From contig NW_005196755.1 of the NCBI RefSeq assembly GCF_000372725.1, positions 12,911 to 76,910 of the forward strand: a DNA stretch of 64,000 bases, given 5' to 3'. This document shows, in pieces, positions 41,501 to 51,666 of this stretch. The stretch is from Emiliania huxleyi CCMP1516 (taxonomy: Eukaryota; Haptophyta; Isochrysidales; Noelaerhabdaceae). The notes below the pieces were generated by a model. That model was not told the DNA's origin. It ran no database searches and saw only the letters and a list, made by a program, of their open reading frames with translations. How positions within the stretch are numbered: position 1 is the stretch's first letter; every line of letters starts with the position of its first letter. Made by a program: the position numbers and the translations under genes.

Positions 41501-42681
41501 TCACGGCCCCAAGCCGAGCCGAGCCATCGTGGCCGCCATCGCCGCCGGGGAGCTGAGCAGCGGCGGCGCCACCCCGCTGTCCTCGCTCGCAGCCGTCGAG
41601 GCGGCCGCATACACGACGAGCCCCTCAAACGGCGGGTGCATCCCTTGCGGGCAGCCCTGCTTGAGCTGCCGCTCCACGAGGGCGACGTGCTCGGTGAGCC
41701 CCTGCCCGCACATGACGGCCACGGCGGCAAGCCCGTAGTCGGCGAGCTCTTCGATGAAGACGCCGATCCGAATCGGCGCGTGCTCCAGCGCCTTGGGAGA
41801 CGCGTGGCCATTCGGCGGCCTGTCACAGATGTCGGCGTTCCGGTTGTCCACCATCTGGAAGTCCATGCACTGCACCTCGTCAGACAGGCCGTAGACGAGG
41901 GTCAGCATCAGGCACTGTCCTCCCTGAAACGGAAACGGAACCAGCGACGCTCGCACCTCCACCCGCTTCCTCTCGCCCTCTTGCAGCGCCGCCGCGACGT
42001 GCTCGGCGGCGGCCCGGAAGCGGGTCGGCCCATAGATCATGCTTGCTCTTTGCCAGTCGATCCACCCCGTGGAGCAGTGCGAGCGACTCTGCCGGGTACA
42101 TGCTGCGCGCGAGAGGATACTCGCGGATCTGCTGCCGCAACTCGGCCGCCGCCTCTCGTCGCCCGAGCGCCTCGAGCGCCTTCACAACGCGGTGGTGGCC
42201 CTTGAGATACTCTGGGTTCGCGTCGGCCGCGCGCCGCGCGCTGCGCAGCGCCCTGTCTGGGGCGCCCGCCAAGAGCAGCGCCTGTGCGCGATTCGCCCAC
42301 GCGACGGCGGCACCCTTGTTTGGGAACTTGGCCGTCCACGAGCCGCCGTCAGGAAGCTGCATGTCTCGTTGCGTATGCTGCACAGGAAGACGCTCGACCA
42401 AGGACGTCCACAGCAGGTCTTCGTTCTCGACAAACTGGCGCTGCGCGGATCCCTCGGGCCAGGCCTCGAGGGCAGAGATGAAGGCGTGGATGGCCCCACC
42501 CTCGAGAGGTCCCATGGCGAGTAACGCCGCATCGCGGTAGAGCTTCGCAGCGCCCAGGTGGTCGCCCTCCTTGAGCCGCTTGTTGGCCCTCCTCCTTGGG
42601 CTGCTCCCACGCTGCGTCGAGCTCGAGCGCGAGATGGTCAGCCGTGCTGAAATCCTTCCAGCGACTCGCGCCGTGCATCAT
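41501..42681 (-). CDS. TPR protein, frame broken twice
   Basis: The N-terminus MMHGASRWKDFSTADHLALE leads to tetratricopeptide units: ANKRLKEGDHLGAAKLYRDA, AAVAWANRAQALLLAGAPDR and NPEYLKGHHRVVKALEALGR. The C-terminal part from about 42040 (RFRAAAEHVAAALQEGERKR through VRASLVPFPFQGGQ) shows equally good codon bias. Two single-base frame shifts are needed, near 42595 in a GGG run and near 42045. Both look like sequencing or assembly errors because conserved-looking sequence continues on both sides; recent gene damage is the alternative. TPR proteins are adaptors, often for chaperones. Confidence 0.6.
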
Positions 42682-42905
42682 GCCGCGGAAGTCTGGCACA
42701 GGAGCCCGCGTTATGCACAAGACCGGTGTCGAAGCGCGGCAGACGGCACAGCCCTCTTGCGCGCGGGGGCGGCGGCCGACGGAGTTTTCTTCTTTATATA
42801 TCCAAAAGGAACCCCGGCCTAACTTGCGAACTTTTTCTTTTTTTCGCGAGCTCTCCCGCCTCGCGGGGGCCAGGTGTGTGTCCCGCTGGTACACCTCGTT
42901 CTCCC

Positions 42906-44610
42906 ATGACCCCGCCTCCCGTCTCGTACGTCGACCGCCTGGGCACGACCTACCCGCTCAACTCGCCTCGCTGGTGCGCCGACGCCGCCGAAGCCGACGG
43001 CTCTCCCATGCCGCTCATGCTCACCGATCGCACGGGAGGCATCACCCGCAGCCAGATAGACGCCTCTGTGCGCTCCCTCTGGCGGTACTCCGCGTCCTTC
43101 CCGCTGGAGTGCGCCTCTCCCATCTCGCTCGGCGAGGGCTGCACGCCGCTCGTCCGCCGCCCCTTCGGATCCGGCGGCGGCGAGGTCGAGACCCAGCGTG
43201 CGCTTGGTCGAGGGGCGGGAAGGTGCGCCTCGTCACGGCGCACGCGGTGAACAGGTCCACTTCAAGTGCGAGTGGTTCAACCCGACGTGCTCGTTTAAGG
43301 ACCGCGGCGCCAGCGTGATGCTCTCCCTCCTCAGGCAGCAGGGCGTCACGCACGTGCTGGAGGACTCGAGCGGCAACGGCGGTGTCCAGGAAGTGTCTAG
43401 GAGGTGTCTAGGAAGTGTCTAGGTGCTGGAGGACTCGAGCGGCAACGGCGGTGCCGCGGTCGCGTGCTACGCCACCGCCGGCGGGCTCGGCGCAACCATC
43501 ATGGCGCCGTCGTCGACGAGTCCGGCGAAGACGGTGGCGATGCGAGCGTACGGCGCCGAGGTCGAGCTCATCCCGGGCTCGCGCCAGGCGACCGCCGACG
43601 CCGCGGTGGCGGCGCACGGCCGCGAAGGGCGGGGCGGCGGCAGCGTCTTTTACGCGAGCCACGCGTGGCACCCGTTCTTCCTGCAGGGCACGAAGACGCT
43701 TGCCTACGAGCTCTGGGAGGATCTCGGCTTCCGCGCGCCCGACAACGTCATCCTCCCGACCGGCTCGTCGAGCTGTGAACAGCGTCTCTTCACACCTCTA
43801 GCTGTGAATAGGTCATCATCCCGACCGGCGGCGGATCGAACGTCATGGGGTGCGACATCGGGTTTGGGGAGCTGCTCGCCGCGGGCGAGATCTCGAGGCG
43901 GCCTCGCCTCTTTTGCGCCCAGCCGCTGGCTTGCTCGCCGATTTGCACCGCCTTCCTCGAGGAGAGCGGCCGCAGCGACGGCAAGCCGACCCCCGAGGAG
44001 TGGAACGCGCCTGTCGCCACCATCGCCGAGGGGGCGTCCATCGCTCGGCCGGTGAAGAAGAGAAGAGAAGAGAAGAGAAGAGACGAGAAGTGACGAGACG
44101 AGGAGGGAAGAGTCGAGGTGGCGTCCATCGCTCGGCCGGTGCGAGATGAGGGGAGATGAGGGGAGATGCGGGGAGATGAGGGGAGATGTGGCATCCATCG
44201 CTCGGCCGGTGCGGCTGCGCGAGCCGTGCGACGCTAGTTAGTATCCCATCATGAGTCATTATTACATGAGTTGTAGGTGCGGCTGCGCGAGACGTGCGAC
44301 GCGCTGCGGCGCAGCGGCGGAGGGGCGGTGCGAGTGGCGGAGGGGGCGATCAAGGCAGCGACGCTCGAGCTCGCGAGGAGCGGGCTGTACGTCGAGCCGA
44401 CTTGCGCGCAGGCCGCCGCCGCCTACCACGAGCTTCTCGCCTCGGGCGCCATCCAGCCGGCCGAGGTGGCGGTGGTGCTGCTCACCGGGACGGGTCTAGG
44501 AAGCGTCTCGGAAGTGTCTAGGAAGCGTCTAGGTGACGGTGGTCGTGCTCACCGGGACGGGCGTCAAGGCGACGCCGCGCGTGGCCGAGATCCTCGGGGT
44601 CGAGCTGTGA
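42906..44610 (+). CDS. threonine synthase-like PLP enzyme
   Basis: Exons 42906-43184, 43255-43353, 43423-43746, 43812-44051, 44277-44465 and 44533-44610 are each a multiple of three and join to 402 residues. Threonine synthase converts O-phosphohomoserine to threonine. The PLP lysine lies in CSFKDRGASVM. The substrate loop is EDSSGNGGAAVACYAT, and the phosphate-binding glycine loop is IPTGGGSNVMGCDIG. LTGTGVKATPRV is the usual C-terminal strand. Five introns are 65-70 nt or, in one case, 225 nt, and four start with copies of the following exon. A related PLP enzyme of the same fold is possible, but the motifs favour threonine synthase. Confidence 0.85.
43354..43422 (+). repeat. 69-nt GT-AG intron: exact exon copy plus GGAAGTGTCTA array
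   Basis: GTGCTGGAGGACTCGAGCGG with CAACGGCGGTG is repeated exactly on both sides of three GGAAGTGTCTA units. Splicing restores THVLEDSSGNGGAA. The identity of the copies suggests a recent event. Confidence 0.93.
43747..43811 (+). repeat. 65-nt GT-AG intron: exon copy plus hairpin
   Basis: GTCATCCTCCCGACCGGC and GTCATCATCCCGACCGGC start intron and exon. The insert is AGCTGTGAACAGCGTCTCTTCACACC with GCTGTGAATAG. Splicing gives DNVIIPTGGGSN. Confidence 0.92.
44052..44276 (+). repeat. 225-nt intron with three nested array insertions
   Basis: GCGTCCATCGCTCGGCCGGTG or a close variant occurs at about 44034, 44121 and 44192. GTGCGGCTGCGCGAG-CGTGCGACG occurs at 44210 and 44277. Between copies lie an AAGAG/AGAAG array, a GGGGAGATGA array and an AT-rich segment (TAGTTAGTATCCCATCATGAG). 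It reads as successive insertions, each with its own duplication, into one intron. Confidence 0.85.
44466..44532 (+). repeat. 67-nt GT-AG intron: exon copy plus GGAAGCGTCTA array
   Basis: GTGGCGGTGGTGCTGCTCACC opens the intron and GTGACGGTGGTCGTGCTCACC the next exon. Three GGAAGYGTCTMG units end the intron. Splicing gives PAEVTVVVLTGTGVKA. Confidence 0.9.
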
Positions 44611-46019
44611 GGCGGCCCGGCCACAGGCGGCGCCAGACAATCGCCAGAGGTGAGCGGCACAGAGCGGACGCGCGGGCGGGCGGGGCCGCCCTAGGTGAGA
44701 GCGTGCGTGCGGCGTATGGGCGGTCTGCGCCCGGTGCGCGGTGCCAGTGCCACACAAACTCAGAGCCCCGGCGCTTTGGGGGACACGCTTCGAAGTTCCG
44801 GTTCCCTACCGCATGCTAACGGTAGAGTACAGCATCGGCCCGGAGGGCCGGGTGCGCAGGTAAGCCGTAGAGGTAGGGCTGGCCTGGGGGGCCTCAGGTA
44901 AAGGTAAACCTGTCTCAGACCGCCGGAGGTAGAGGTAAACGGAGCCCACGTGAGGGGAGGTAAAAACGTACACCGTGGCGGGCCCCCCGCGAGGGCTCGA
45001 GGTGGGACGACGCAAGGCCGCGAGAGCGCTTCGCCAGCGGCGCGCCTGCCCGGCCATGGACCAGGCTTCACCGCCGCTTGCCGACGGCTGATCGCATCGC
45101 CTACCGCATCGCGAATGACCAGTGCCGCGACCACGTGACCTTGCACTGCCCGCCTGCTGACCCGGTGCAAACTGCAAAGAATCTGCGTCTCAGCTCTTCG
45201 GCGCCCGCATTGATTGTGCATGATTACTCAAGTGGCTCGAATTGGCAATTGGTCGCAAATGGTGGGCACGCTCGCAGCGCGGGGCGAGCCTGGCGGCGCC
45301 CATTTTGTGAAATGTCGGCCACTCACCTAAGCGGCTCTCAGAAACACTCGTGCGGCTGCGCATTTTATTTTCTCGGCGAGTAAGAATCGCAGATGATGTT
45401 GTATCGAGATCTCAACATCTCTCGAGGCGAGATCACGCACAGGTAAATCACGGCTACGTCGCTCAGAGGTAGAGGTAAAGGGCCCACGGCTGCGCCCAGA
45501 GGTAAAGGTAAGAGGGCCGCAGTACGGCAGGCCCTTGCGGCAAATGGGCCCGACTCGACGCACTCGTCAAAGGGCCACGCCGACGTCACCGCGAATCTCG
45601 GGCCCGCCGAAATGGCCGACTTTAATCTGGGGGTCGCCAACCTCGCGCTTGCACTTCGGCTGATCCGAAGCCACTGCCCCGCATGAGGGGCTGCTGGCTG
45701 CTGCAGCGCCGGTCCGGGAGCCAGAGCGTATAGCTGTTATAGTCCAAAGTAAAACAGTCAACCGAGATGTCACGCCACACGCTCTAACGAAAGTGGACAA
45801 ACAACAACAACTGGGGGCGGACACACCATGCGAGACAGCTGCGAGTGAGCACATGCAGCGCGTGTTTTTGGCGAGTGACGTTGTGTGTGCACACAGTCAA
45901 CAACGCCGCCTCTAATCACACTTGCCCCCGCGCTTCTCCTCGAATCACTACGCGGTCCTTCTCGCCAGCTCGTGGGGCGTGCCGTCGGGTACGATATAAA
46001 GAAGGCTTCCGATCTCCCC
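44611..46019. other. no supported gene; GGTAAA-type units
   Basis: AGGTAAAGGTAAAC and AGAGGTAGAGGTAAA motifs recur at 44880-44955 and 45465-45515 in a moderately GC-rich gene-free stretch. They recall the GGTAA heads of the dispersed repeat. Open frames are short and without domain signal. Confidence 0.45.
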
Positions 46020-46274
46020 TTAGCACAAAATAGGCAGCATCTTGCAGATGCCTGCCGCAGTAGCCTCGATGAGCCCCGGCGGGGAGGGTGGTGGCGAGGG
46101 CGGCGAGGGCGGCGAGGGTGGCGAGGGCGGCGACGGGAACGGCGGGGGGAACAGATTTTCGAAGAAATCGTTCCAGTCGCGACTGCGTGCATCGTTGAAG
46201 ACGCTGCCGTCGCCGATCGCACGCTCCTCCGTCGACAGCCCACTCTTCGCAACGGTGCCGGAGAATACGAGCAT
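46020..46274 (-). CDS. possible small secreted Pro-rich protein
   Basis: The frame starts MLVFSGTVAKSGLSTEERAI, continues NDARSRDWNDFFENLFPPPF and a SPPSPPSPP tract, and ends ICKMLPILC. SPP tracts are common in algal extracellular proteins. The hydrophobic start is short, no other support exists, and the complementary strand is also open. Confidence 0.3.
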   Translation of the reverse strand: MLVFSGTVAKSGLSTEERAIGDGSVFNDARSRDWNDFFENLFPPPFPSPPSPPSPPSPPSPPPSPPGLIEATAAGICKMLPILC

Positions 46275-46407
46275 GGCCAGAACGATCGCTCTGGCCGCGA
46301 CTCGGATCCGGCGCGAGTCGTTGCCGTCGCCGGCGTCGCCGGCGGCCCGGACCCACCGGACTCCGGGTTCCGTTCACGAAAAAAAATGCTAACAGTGGCG
46401 AAATCAG

Positions 46408-46513
46408 ACTTACTTTATGGCCCTCTCCCTGCGAACGCGCACCCCCCCCTAGGGGTCAGGGCTCTCTAGCCCGTAGCCCGATCCCGATCATCCGGCCCGC
46501 TGGGTGCGCTTCT
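46408..46513 (-). repeat. dispersed repeat, inverted partner of 24809-24910
   Basis: The reverse complement contains AGAAGCGCACCCAGCGGG, GGATGATCGGGATCGGG and GGGCTAGAGAGCCCT in the same order as at 24.8 kb. GGTTCCGTTCACGAA flanks it on both sides (46366 and 46520), which could be a short target duplication or part of the repeat. Confidence 0.8.
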
Positions 46514-47240
46514 CCGGGTGGTTCCGTTCACGAAGACGTTCGTGTGAATTCGTTCGTGTCCGAATCTGTTTCCTATCAGACGTCTTGCTGCTTGCTCCAT
46601 CGTATGTGAATGTCGTGGTACGATTTGCGTTTTCCGGGTTCCGGTCGGCGGTCGTTTCCGATTCGTTTCCCCCCTGAGAACGCTGAACGGACCAAACACC
46701 TATATCTTTGCCCTCTCCTTTGTACAATCGCATCCTAACAAAACCGCGGCAGATCACCACACGGACACGCGCGCCGCTGTTGTTCTCGAAAAAAAATGTT
46801 CCAGTCTTAGCAATCAAAAGGGAGCACATCAGACACGACTCAGCAAGTGCGCCTCGGGCTTCGCCGCGGCGGCTCCGCAAGCGGCGAGAGGGAGGGCCGC
46901 GCTCTTTGCAGTGAGCCCCGGCAGGTCGGCTATCCATCCAGCGGGCCTCGGAGGACTGGACTCGTAATTCGCGAAGTTCCATTAGAGTAGGTCCCAGGGC
47001 GCCGCCGATGATATCGCCGCATTCAACAACTTGAAAAGAAATGCGCCGGGTGGAGTGCACGACGCTTCACCTCTCCACGCGCTCTGTGTCTCGCTCTCCT
47101 TCTCCATCGGGGCGCCCCGTCTACTCGGAGCTAATACACACCAGACTCGAACACCACCACGGTGAGTTCCGCCGAGTTTCGAGCCGAGATCGGCCGAGAT
47201 CGTCCGAGGGGCTGCGTCCACTTCGCCAACAGGGCGCGAT
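46514..47240. other. gene-free, lower GC, promoter side of the LPMO-like gene
   Basis: This stretch is clearly AT-richer than its neighbours (46520-46830). GATCGGCCGAGATCG units occur just before the LPMO-like start codon. No gene is seen. Confidence 0.4.
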
Positions 47241-49565
47241 ATGCGAGCCCTTCTTCGATGGCTCCGCCTGCTGGTCGCCGTGACCACAGCCGACGCTCAT
47301 GGCTACATGTGCGCCTCGCCCGCTCTCGCGAACGCACCTCCGCTGGCGGCCGCTTCACGCCCGCCTCCTCCGCCAGGACCAAGCCGACCAAGCGGGAGGC
47401 GTTCTGGGTCGATGGCATCGTCTGTGATGCGTCGAGCCTCAACCCCGGCTCCTTTTGCTGGGCCCAGCCGCACAACTTCCAGCAGGCCAACCACCCATTC
47501 ACCTTCTTTGCGCCCGAGGTCGCATCTGGCATGCAGCACTCCGACGACGCTTTTGCGTGCCACGACATGAGGGCGGCGGCGGCGCCGACCGACACAATCA
47601 CTGCTGGGGCGCCGCTCGCCGTCGAGTGGTACCTGCAGGCAAACCATCCCGGCGACTGCGCCCTGTACATCTCGTACGACACAGACCTGGACACTCCACG
47701 CCGCTGGATCAAGCTCAAGAACTTTGTGGGCTGCGCGGGCGACGCGGGGATGCTGGACCCGACGGTCCCGCCGAGCGGCATCAACACGGCCACCGTGACA
47801 CTGCCCGACTGGCTGCCCTCGTGCGACCACTGCGTGATTCGGTGGGAATGGTGCGTCTCGCAATCGCAGCCATGCTCGTGCGACGTTGGACGCGTCCATG
47901 ATGCGTCCGTGCATGACCTAGGTACGCCATCCACACGGTCGACATGCAGCAGTACGCCACCTGCAGCGACGTGCGCGTCGTCGGCACCTCCGAGCCGCAC
48001 GACACCTTCCTCTCCAAGGTGTCGCCTGTGCTAGCCCTCGCTGCCCGACCCACAAGATGACCCTGGCCGCCCCGCGCAGCCTGACCCCAATCGTGCTCGT
48101 CTCCGAGGTGTCGCCCGTGCTCGACCTGGTCGGGGCGGAGCACCTGCGCGGCCCCGTCCGCAACCCGTACGCCACCTGCCCCTCCTGCCCCAACAGCGGG
48201 ATCGAGCTCGGCGAGGAGTACATTCTCGGGCCGCAAGTCGCAGCCTACAGTGCCGACCCATCTCCCGGCCCGCCGCCGCTGCCGCCCCGCCCGCCACCCG
48301 GGCCGCAGCCTCCCCCGTCGCCGCCGCCGCCTCCCTCGCCGCCGCCGCCGCCTCCCGCCCCAGAAACGGCATGCTCCGTGTGCGCCCACCCCGCCTGCGG
48401 CTGCGATCTCCTCGGTCGACCTTGGTGCGCCGTGAGCCACTGCCACGACCAGCTGGACAGCAGCGGCTCTTGCACGTGGGGAGTCTCTTGCGCGACCGTG
48501 ACGCCCTCGCCCTCGCCAACCCCGCCGCCACCCCCGTCCCCATCCCCGTCCCCGCCGCCATCGCTGTCGCCATCGCTGTCGCCATCCCCGCCGCCACCTC
48601 GCTCGGCCGCACCCGCTCTCCCGGGCTCTCACGTCATCCGTTGGGGGTTCGAGTGCGACGTCCCCGCGGGCGGCTTCTGTGACGTCGCCTCGCTCACCAT
48701 CCGCGCCGGCGAGACCGTCACGTGGGTCGCGTCGGGCCACAACGTGCTGAGCGGCGCGCCACTGCCACCCCTCCCGGCCGAGAGAGCGAGATGGACCGAG
48801 ACCCTGCACACGCGAGGCTGCGGCCAGTTGCCGCCGCGAGCGCCTGCCATTCGCGCCCCCGCCCACGCCGCTCGCTCGCCGCCGTGCCCCAGGCGCCAAC
48901 CGGACGCACGACAACCTCTTTTCGTCTGCATGGCACCCCGCGACATCGCCTCTTTCCCGCAGCGGGAGCAGCGTCTTTCTCATCCCCCCCCCCCCCCCTC
49001 GATAGGCTCGTCGACGAGGCGAGCTTCTCGCACACCTTCGCCGCGCCGGGGGACTTCCCCTACTTCTGCGGGCCGCACTCACGCATGAACGCGAAGATCA
49101 CCGTCGTCAGCGTGGCCGCGCCGACCCCTCCGCCTCCGTCCGCGTCGCCGTCGCCGCCGCCTCCGTCCGCGTCGCCGTCGCCGCCGCCTCCGTCCGCGTC
49201 GCCGTCGCCGCCGCCTCCGTCCGCCTCGCCGTCGCCGCCGCCTCCGTCCGCGTCGCCGTCGCCGCCGCCTCCGTCCGCCTCGCCGTCGCCGCCGCCTCCG
49301 TCCGCCTCGCCGTCGCCGCCGCCTCCCTCGTCCCCCGGCAGCCCTACTTGCGAGGCAGCACCGTACGACCCGGCCTCCAACCTGGTGAGATTTAGCCGAG
49401 ATAAGCCGCGGTGCAAGCCGAGAGATGAACAGCCAACAGCGACATACGTGGCCGAGATGTCTGGCCCACACGCCGCCCCGCCGAGAGCAGGCGCTGGGCG
49501 ACTCGCTCATGCTCGCCACCTTTGCGTCTGGCGGCACCACCTTTGTCGTCCGTTGCGATATTTGA
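47241..49565 (+). CDS. secreted LPMO-like copper protein with C-terminal cupredoxin domain
   Basis: Exons 47241-47308, 47377-47850, 47922-48018, 48108-48757, 49006-49384 and 49491-49565 join in phase to 580 residues. The signal peptide MRALLRWLRLLVAVTTADA is cut before His20, giving an N-terminal HGYMTKP as in lytic polysaccharide monooxygenases, whose amino-terminal His forms half of the copper histidine brace. The module continues REAFWVDGIVC, IKLKNFVGC, LPSCDHCVIRWEW and YAIHTVDMQQYATCSDVRVV. Cys-rich and Pro-rich linkers follow. A cupredoxin fold then reads VIRWGFECDVPAGG, ITRAGETVTWVASGHN-like strands and FPYFCGPHSRMNAKI with the Cu ligands H, C, H and M. After a PPPPSASPS repeat the tail is Cys-containing. 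Substrate could be chitin or cellulose. Confidence 0.78.
48019..48107 (+). repeat. 89-nt GT-AG intron with exon copy (LPMO-like gene)
   Basis: The intron starts GTGTCGCCTGTGCTAGCC and the exon GTGTCGCCCGTGCTCGACC, and the preceding CTCTCCAAG/GTCTCCGAG also match. Splicing restores TFLSKVSPVLDLVG. Confidence 0.8.
49120..49335 (+). repeat. 27-nt coding repeat (PPPPSASPS)
   Basis: About eight copies of CCGCCTCCGTCCGCGTCGCC plus GTCGCCG encode PPPPSASPS in the last part of the LPMO-like protein. This is a coding linker, not a CRISPR array, since copies abut without spacers. Confidence 0.9.
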
Positions 49566-50800
49566 GGACGTGGAGAGGCCCACACCGCTCATCGCCCGCA
49601 GTCGCGTTGATATTGCAGAGGCGATGCCGCAGAGCATGCTCGACTGGAGGCTGTGGATATGTTGAATACGTGCAGACCTACACGTCGGGAGAGACACCGC
49701 AGATACGGTTGGCGCGGGTTGCTACGCCCGCGCGCCGCCCCTCTTGAGAGTGTCTGCTTACCCGCGCTTCGTACACCAGTGAGAGCCGCCTAAGGCATGG
49801 TGTCGCGCGCGTGTACAAGTATTCTTTGGCGACTTGTCCTGTCGTGGACGTCGAGGGTAATGGACAAAGGTCCCGTTAGTACGTTAGAGCGCGCGCTAGT
49901 GTGTTATGCTGTAGGCGGCTTTCCCGCTGTCGTAGTTAGTTGCAAGTTGGTTGATGGTTCCCGGGACCCGCCGTCACCCTGGTAAAAGGAGACACAAGAC
50001 ATAGTCATAGAGTCAGTTATCTTTTTTTGCTTGAATCCCGTGACACGAGAGAGCACGCAATGACACAGTTCCTGTCCAGACACACTCGAGACAGCCGGTC
50101 TCATGCTCACCCGCCTTTCTACCTTCATGCTCACTGCAACAGGCTCGCTTGGATGTTGTGCCAGCGCGAGTGCCCGTGATGGTGCCGCTCATGGAGCTCC
50201 ATCACGCAAACTCGCAGAAGGTGGTGAACGGCCGCTGCCGGCACCGTCTTGCCACGGGAGTAATGGCGGTACGCGTGGACGCCGCACATGAGGCAGAGGA
50301 AGAAGTTGGGTAGTAGCCAGGTATGACGGTCAGTGGTCTGCCCAGTGTGCTGCCACGGCGACGGTGGGACTGGCTGTGACAGCAGTTGCCGCGAGGCCGG
50401 ACGGGCAAAGCGTGAGAGCTGGCTCGACCGACGAAACGTGGCGAGAGACGAGAGCGCGGTGTGTATTTGACGAGCGGGTCAGTATTGACGAGTGATCACA
50501 GCGGTGGTCGGCAGAGAGAGGGTGGTTTTCGAGCGTTGGTAGGCAGAGAGAGCGGTGGTAGGCCCGGTTTTCGAGCAGGCGCCGCCGGTGCCGGTGGTAG
50601 GCCCGGTTTTCGAGCAGGCGCCGCGGTGGTTTGCAATGCGACCGAGGGTCTGTGAGGCTCAGGACTACCGCCTGTATCGGAGTTATGGTCCTGATTCGAC
50701 CTGTGAACGTGAAGAGAGTGGTACCAGCACTGTCGATCGTTACGGCACGCAAGGGGGGCCTCCCGGACGTATGATCCTAGCCCAATAAGTTCCACGGAGC
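49566..50800. other. no supported gene; short tandem block
   Basis: Third-position bias is absent. GGTAGGCCCGGTTTTCGAGC with AGGCGCCGC repeats two to three times at 50545-50630. Nothing else is recognised. Confidence 0.5.
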
Positions 50801-50814
50801 AGATTTGGATTTTT

Positions 50815-51666
50815 GACAGAATTAATGCACTGCCCCTGCGAAACCGCTATGACAAGTCGTTCCCCGCCGCCAAGCTCAAGATCCTCAACCTCCACGACAC
50901 GGCGACCCACTGCGGGCTGGTGTGAATCGACGTGCGCGACCCCGACCACTTCGAGATTGGCGAATTTTACCGAACGATCGCCGAGACTAGGTGGGAACCT
51001 TCTTTTGCGATGCATGCGCCGACTTGAACCTCAAGCACACCTGCGCGCAGAACGGCTGCCAATCGATTGTCAACGCCGCGGCGGAGGCTAAAAATAACGT
51101 TCGCGCGCCCAACGAGAATGCAGTGCGCGACATCTCCGCCGCTGCTTTCAATACGGGCCTCCTAGACAGCGGCGCGACCCCTAAGCTGGTGCGGGAACGG
51201 CTGGACGCATATGACACGCAGTGGGCCGCGAAAATCCCGATGCGCTGCCTCGACAAGGAGCGGGCGCAGGCGCGAGTCTACTCTCTCAACTCCCGCCCCA
51301 CTCCGCTTCGCGCCCGCTTCCCGACTCAGCCCACCCTGCACGCTGGGTGTCCTGGCACGCTCAGATGGCACTCGCCGTGCCCCCTTGAGTTGCCGGTTGC
51401 GCGTCTCCAGGTGATGCTCAAAAAGACCGTCCGGGCGGAGAATACGCTGCTGCCTGGGTGGGAAGACCCCATGGAACCGCTGCACGACGTTGTGGTCCGC
51501 ACGCTCCCCACGACGCTTTGCAGCGGCTAAAGGCATCCGATCACATATCCAGCTATGAAAACAGGTCCGCGCGCTCAACACGACGCTATGTAGCGTCAAC
51601 ACGGAGGAACTGCTGACCGAGCCTCGCTGGGAGCAGCTGCAGGCGGCTATCTCCGGAAAGCGGTAG
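50815..51666 (+). CDS. gene fragment or multi-exon gene of unknown function
   Basis: Coding-like segments include RYDKSFPAAKLKILNLHDTA (about 50845), HFEIGEFYRTIAE (about 50950), then FFCDACADLNLKHTCAQNGC, GLLDSGATPKLVRERLDAYD and WAAKIPMRCLDKERAQARVY (50991-51290). These continue with VMLKKTVRAENTLLPGWEDP and, after a GT-AG intron whose start GTCCGCACGCTCCCCACG resembles the exon GTCCGCGCGCTCAACACG, with LNTTLCSVNTEELLTEP. The stop is at 51664-51666. The first part contains a stop, so exons there are unresolved or the gene is damaged. The family is unknown. Confidence 0.42.

Noticed and set aside
49120-49335. Regular repeat that could be mistaken for a CRISPR array
   Set aside because: Units abut without unique spacers, keep frame and encode PPPPSASPS in the LPMO-like protein.
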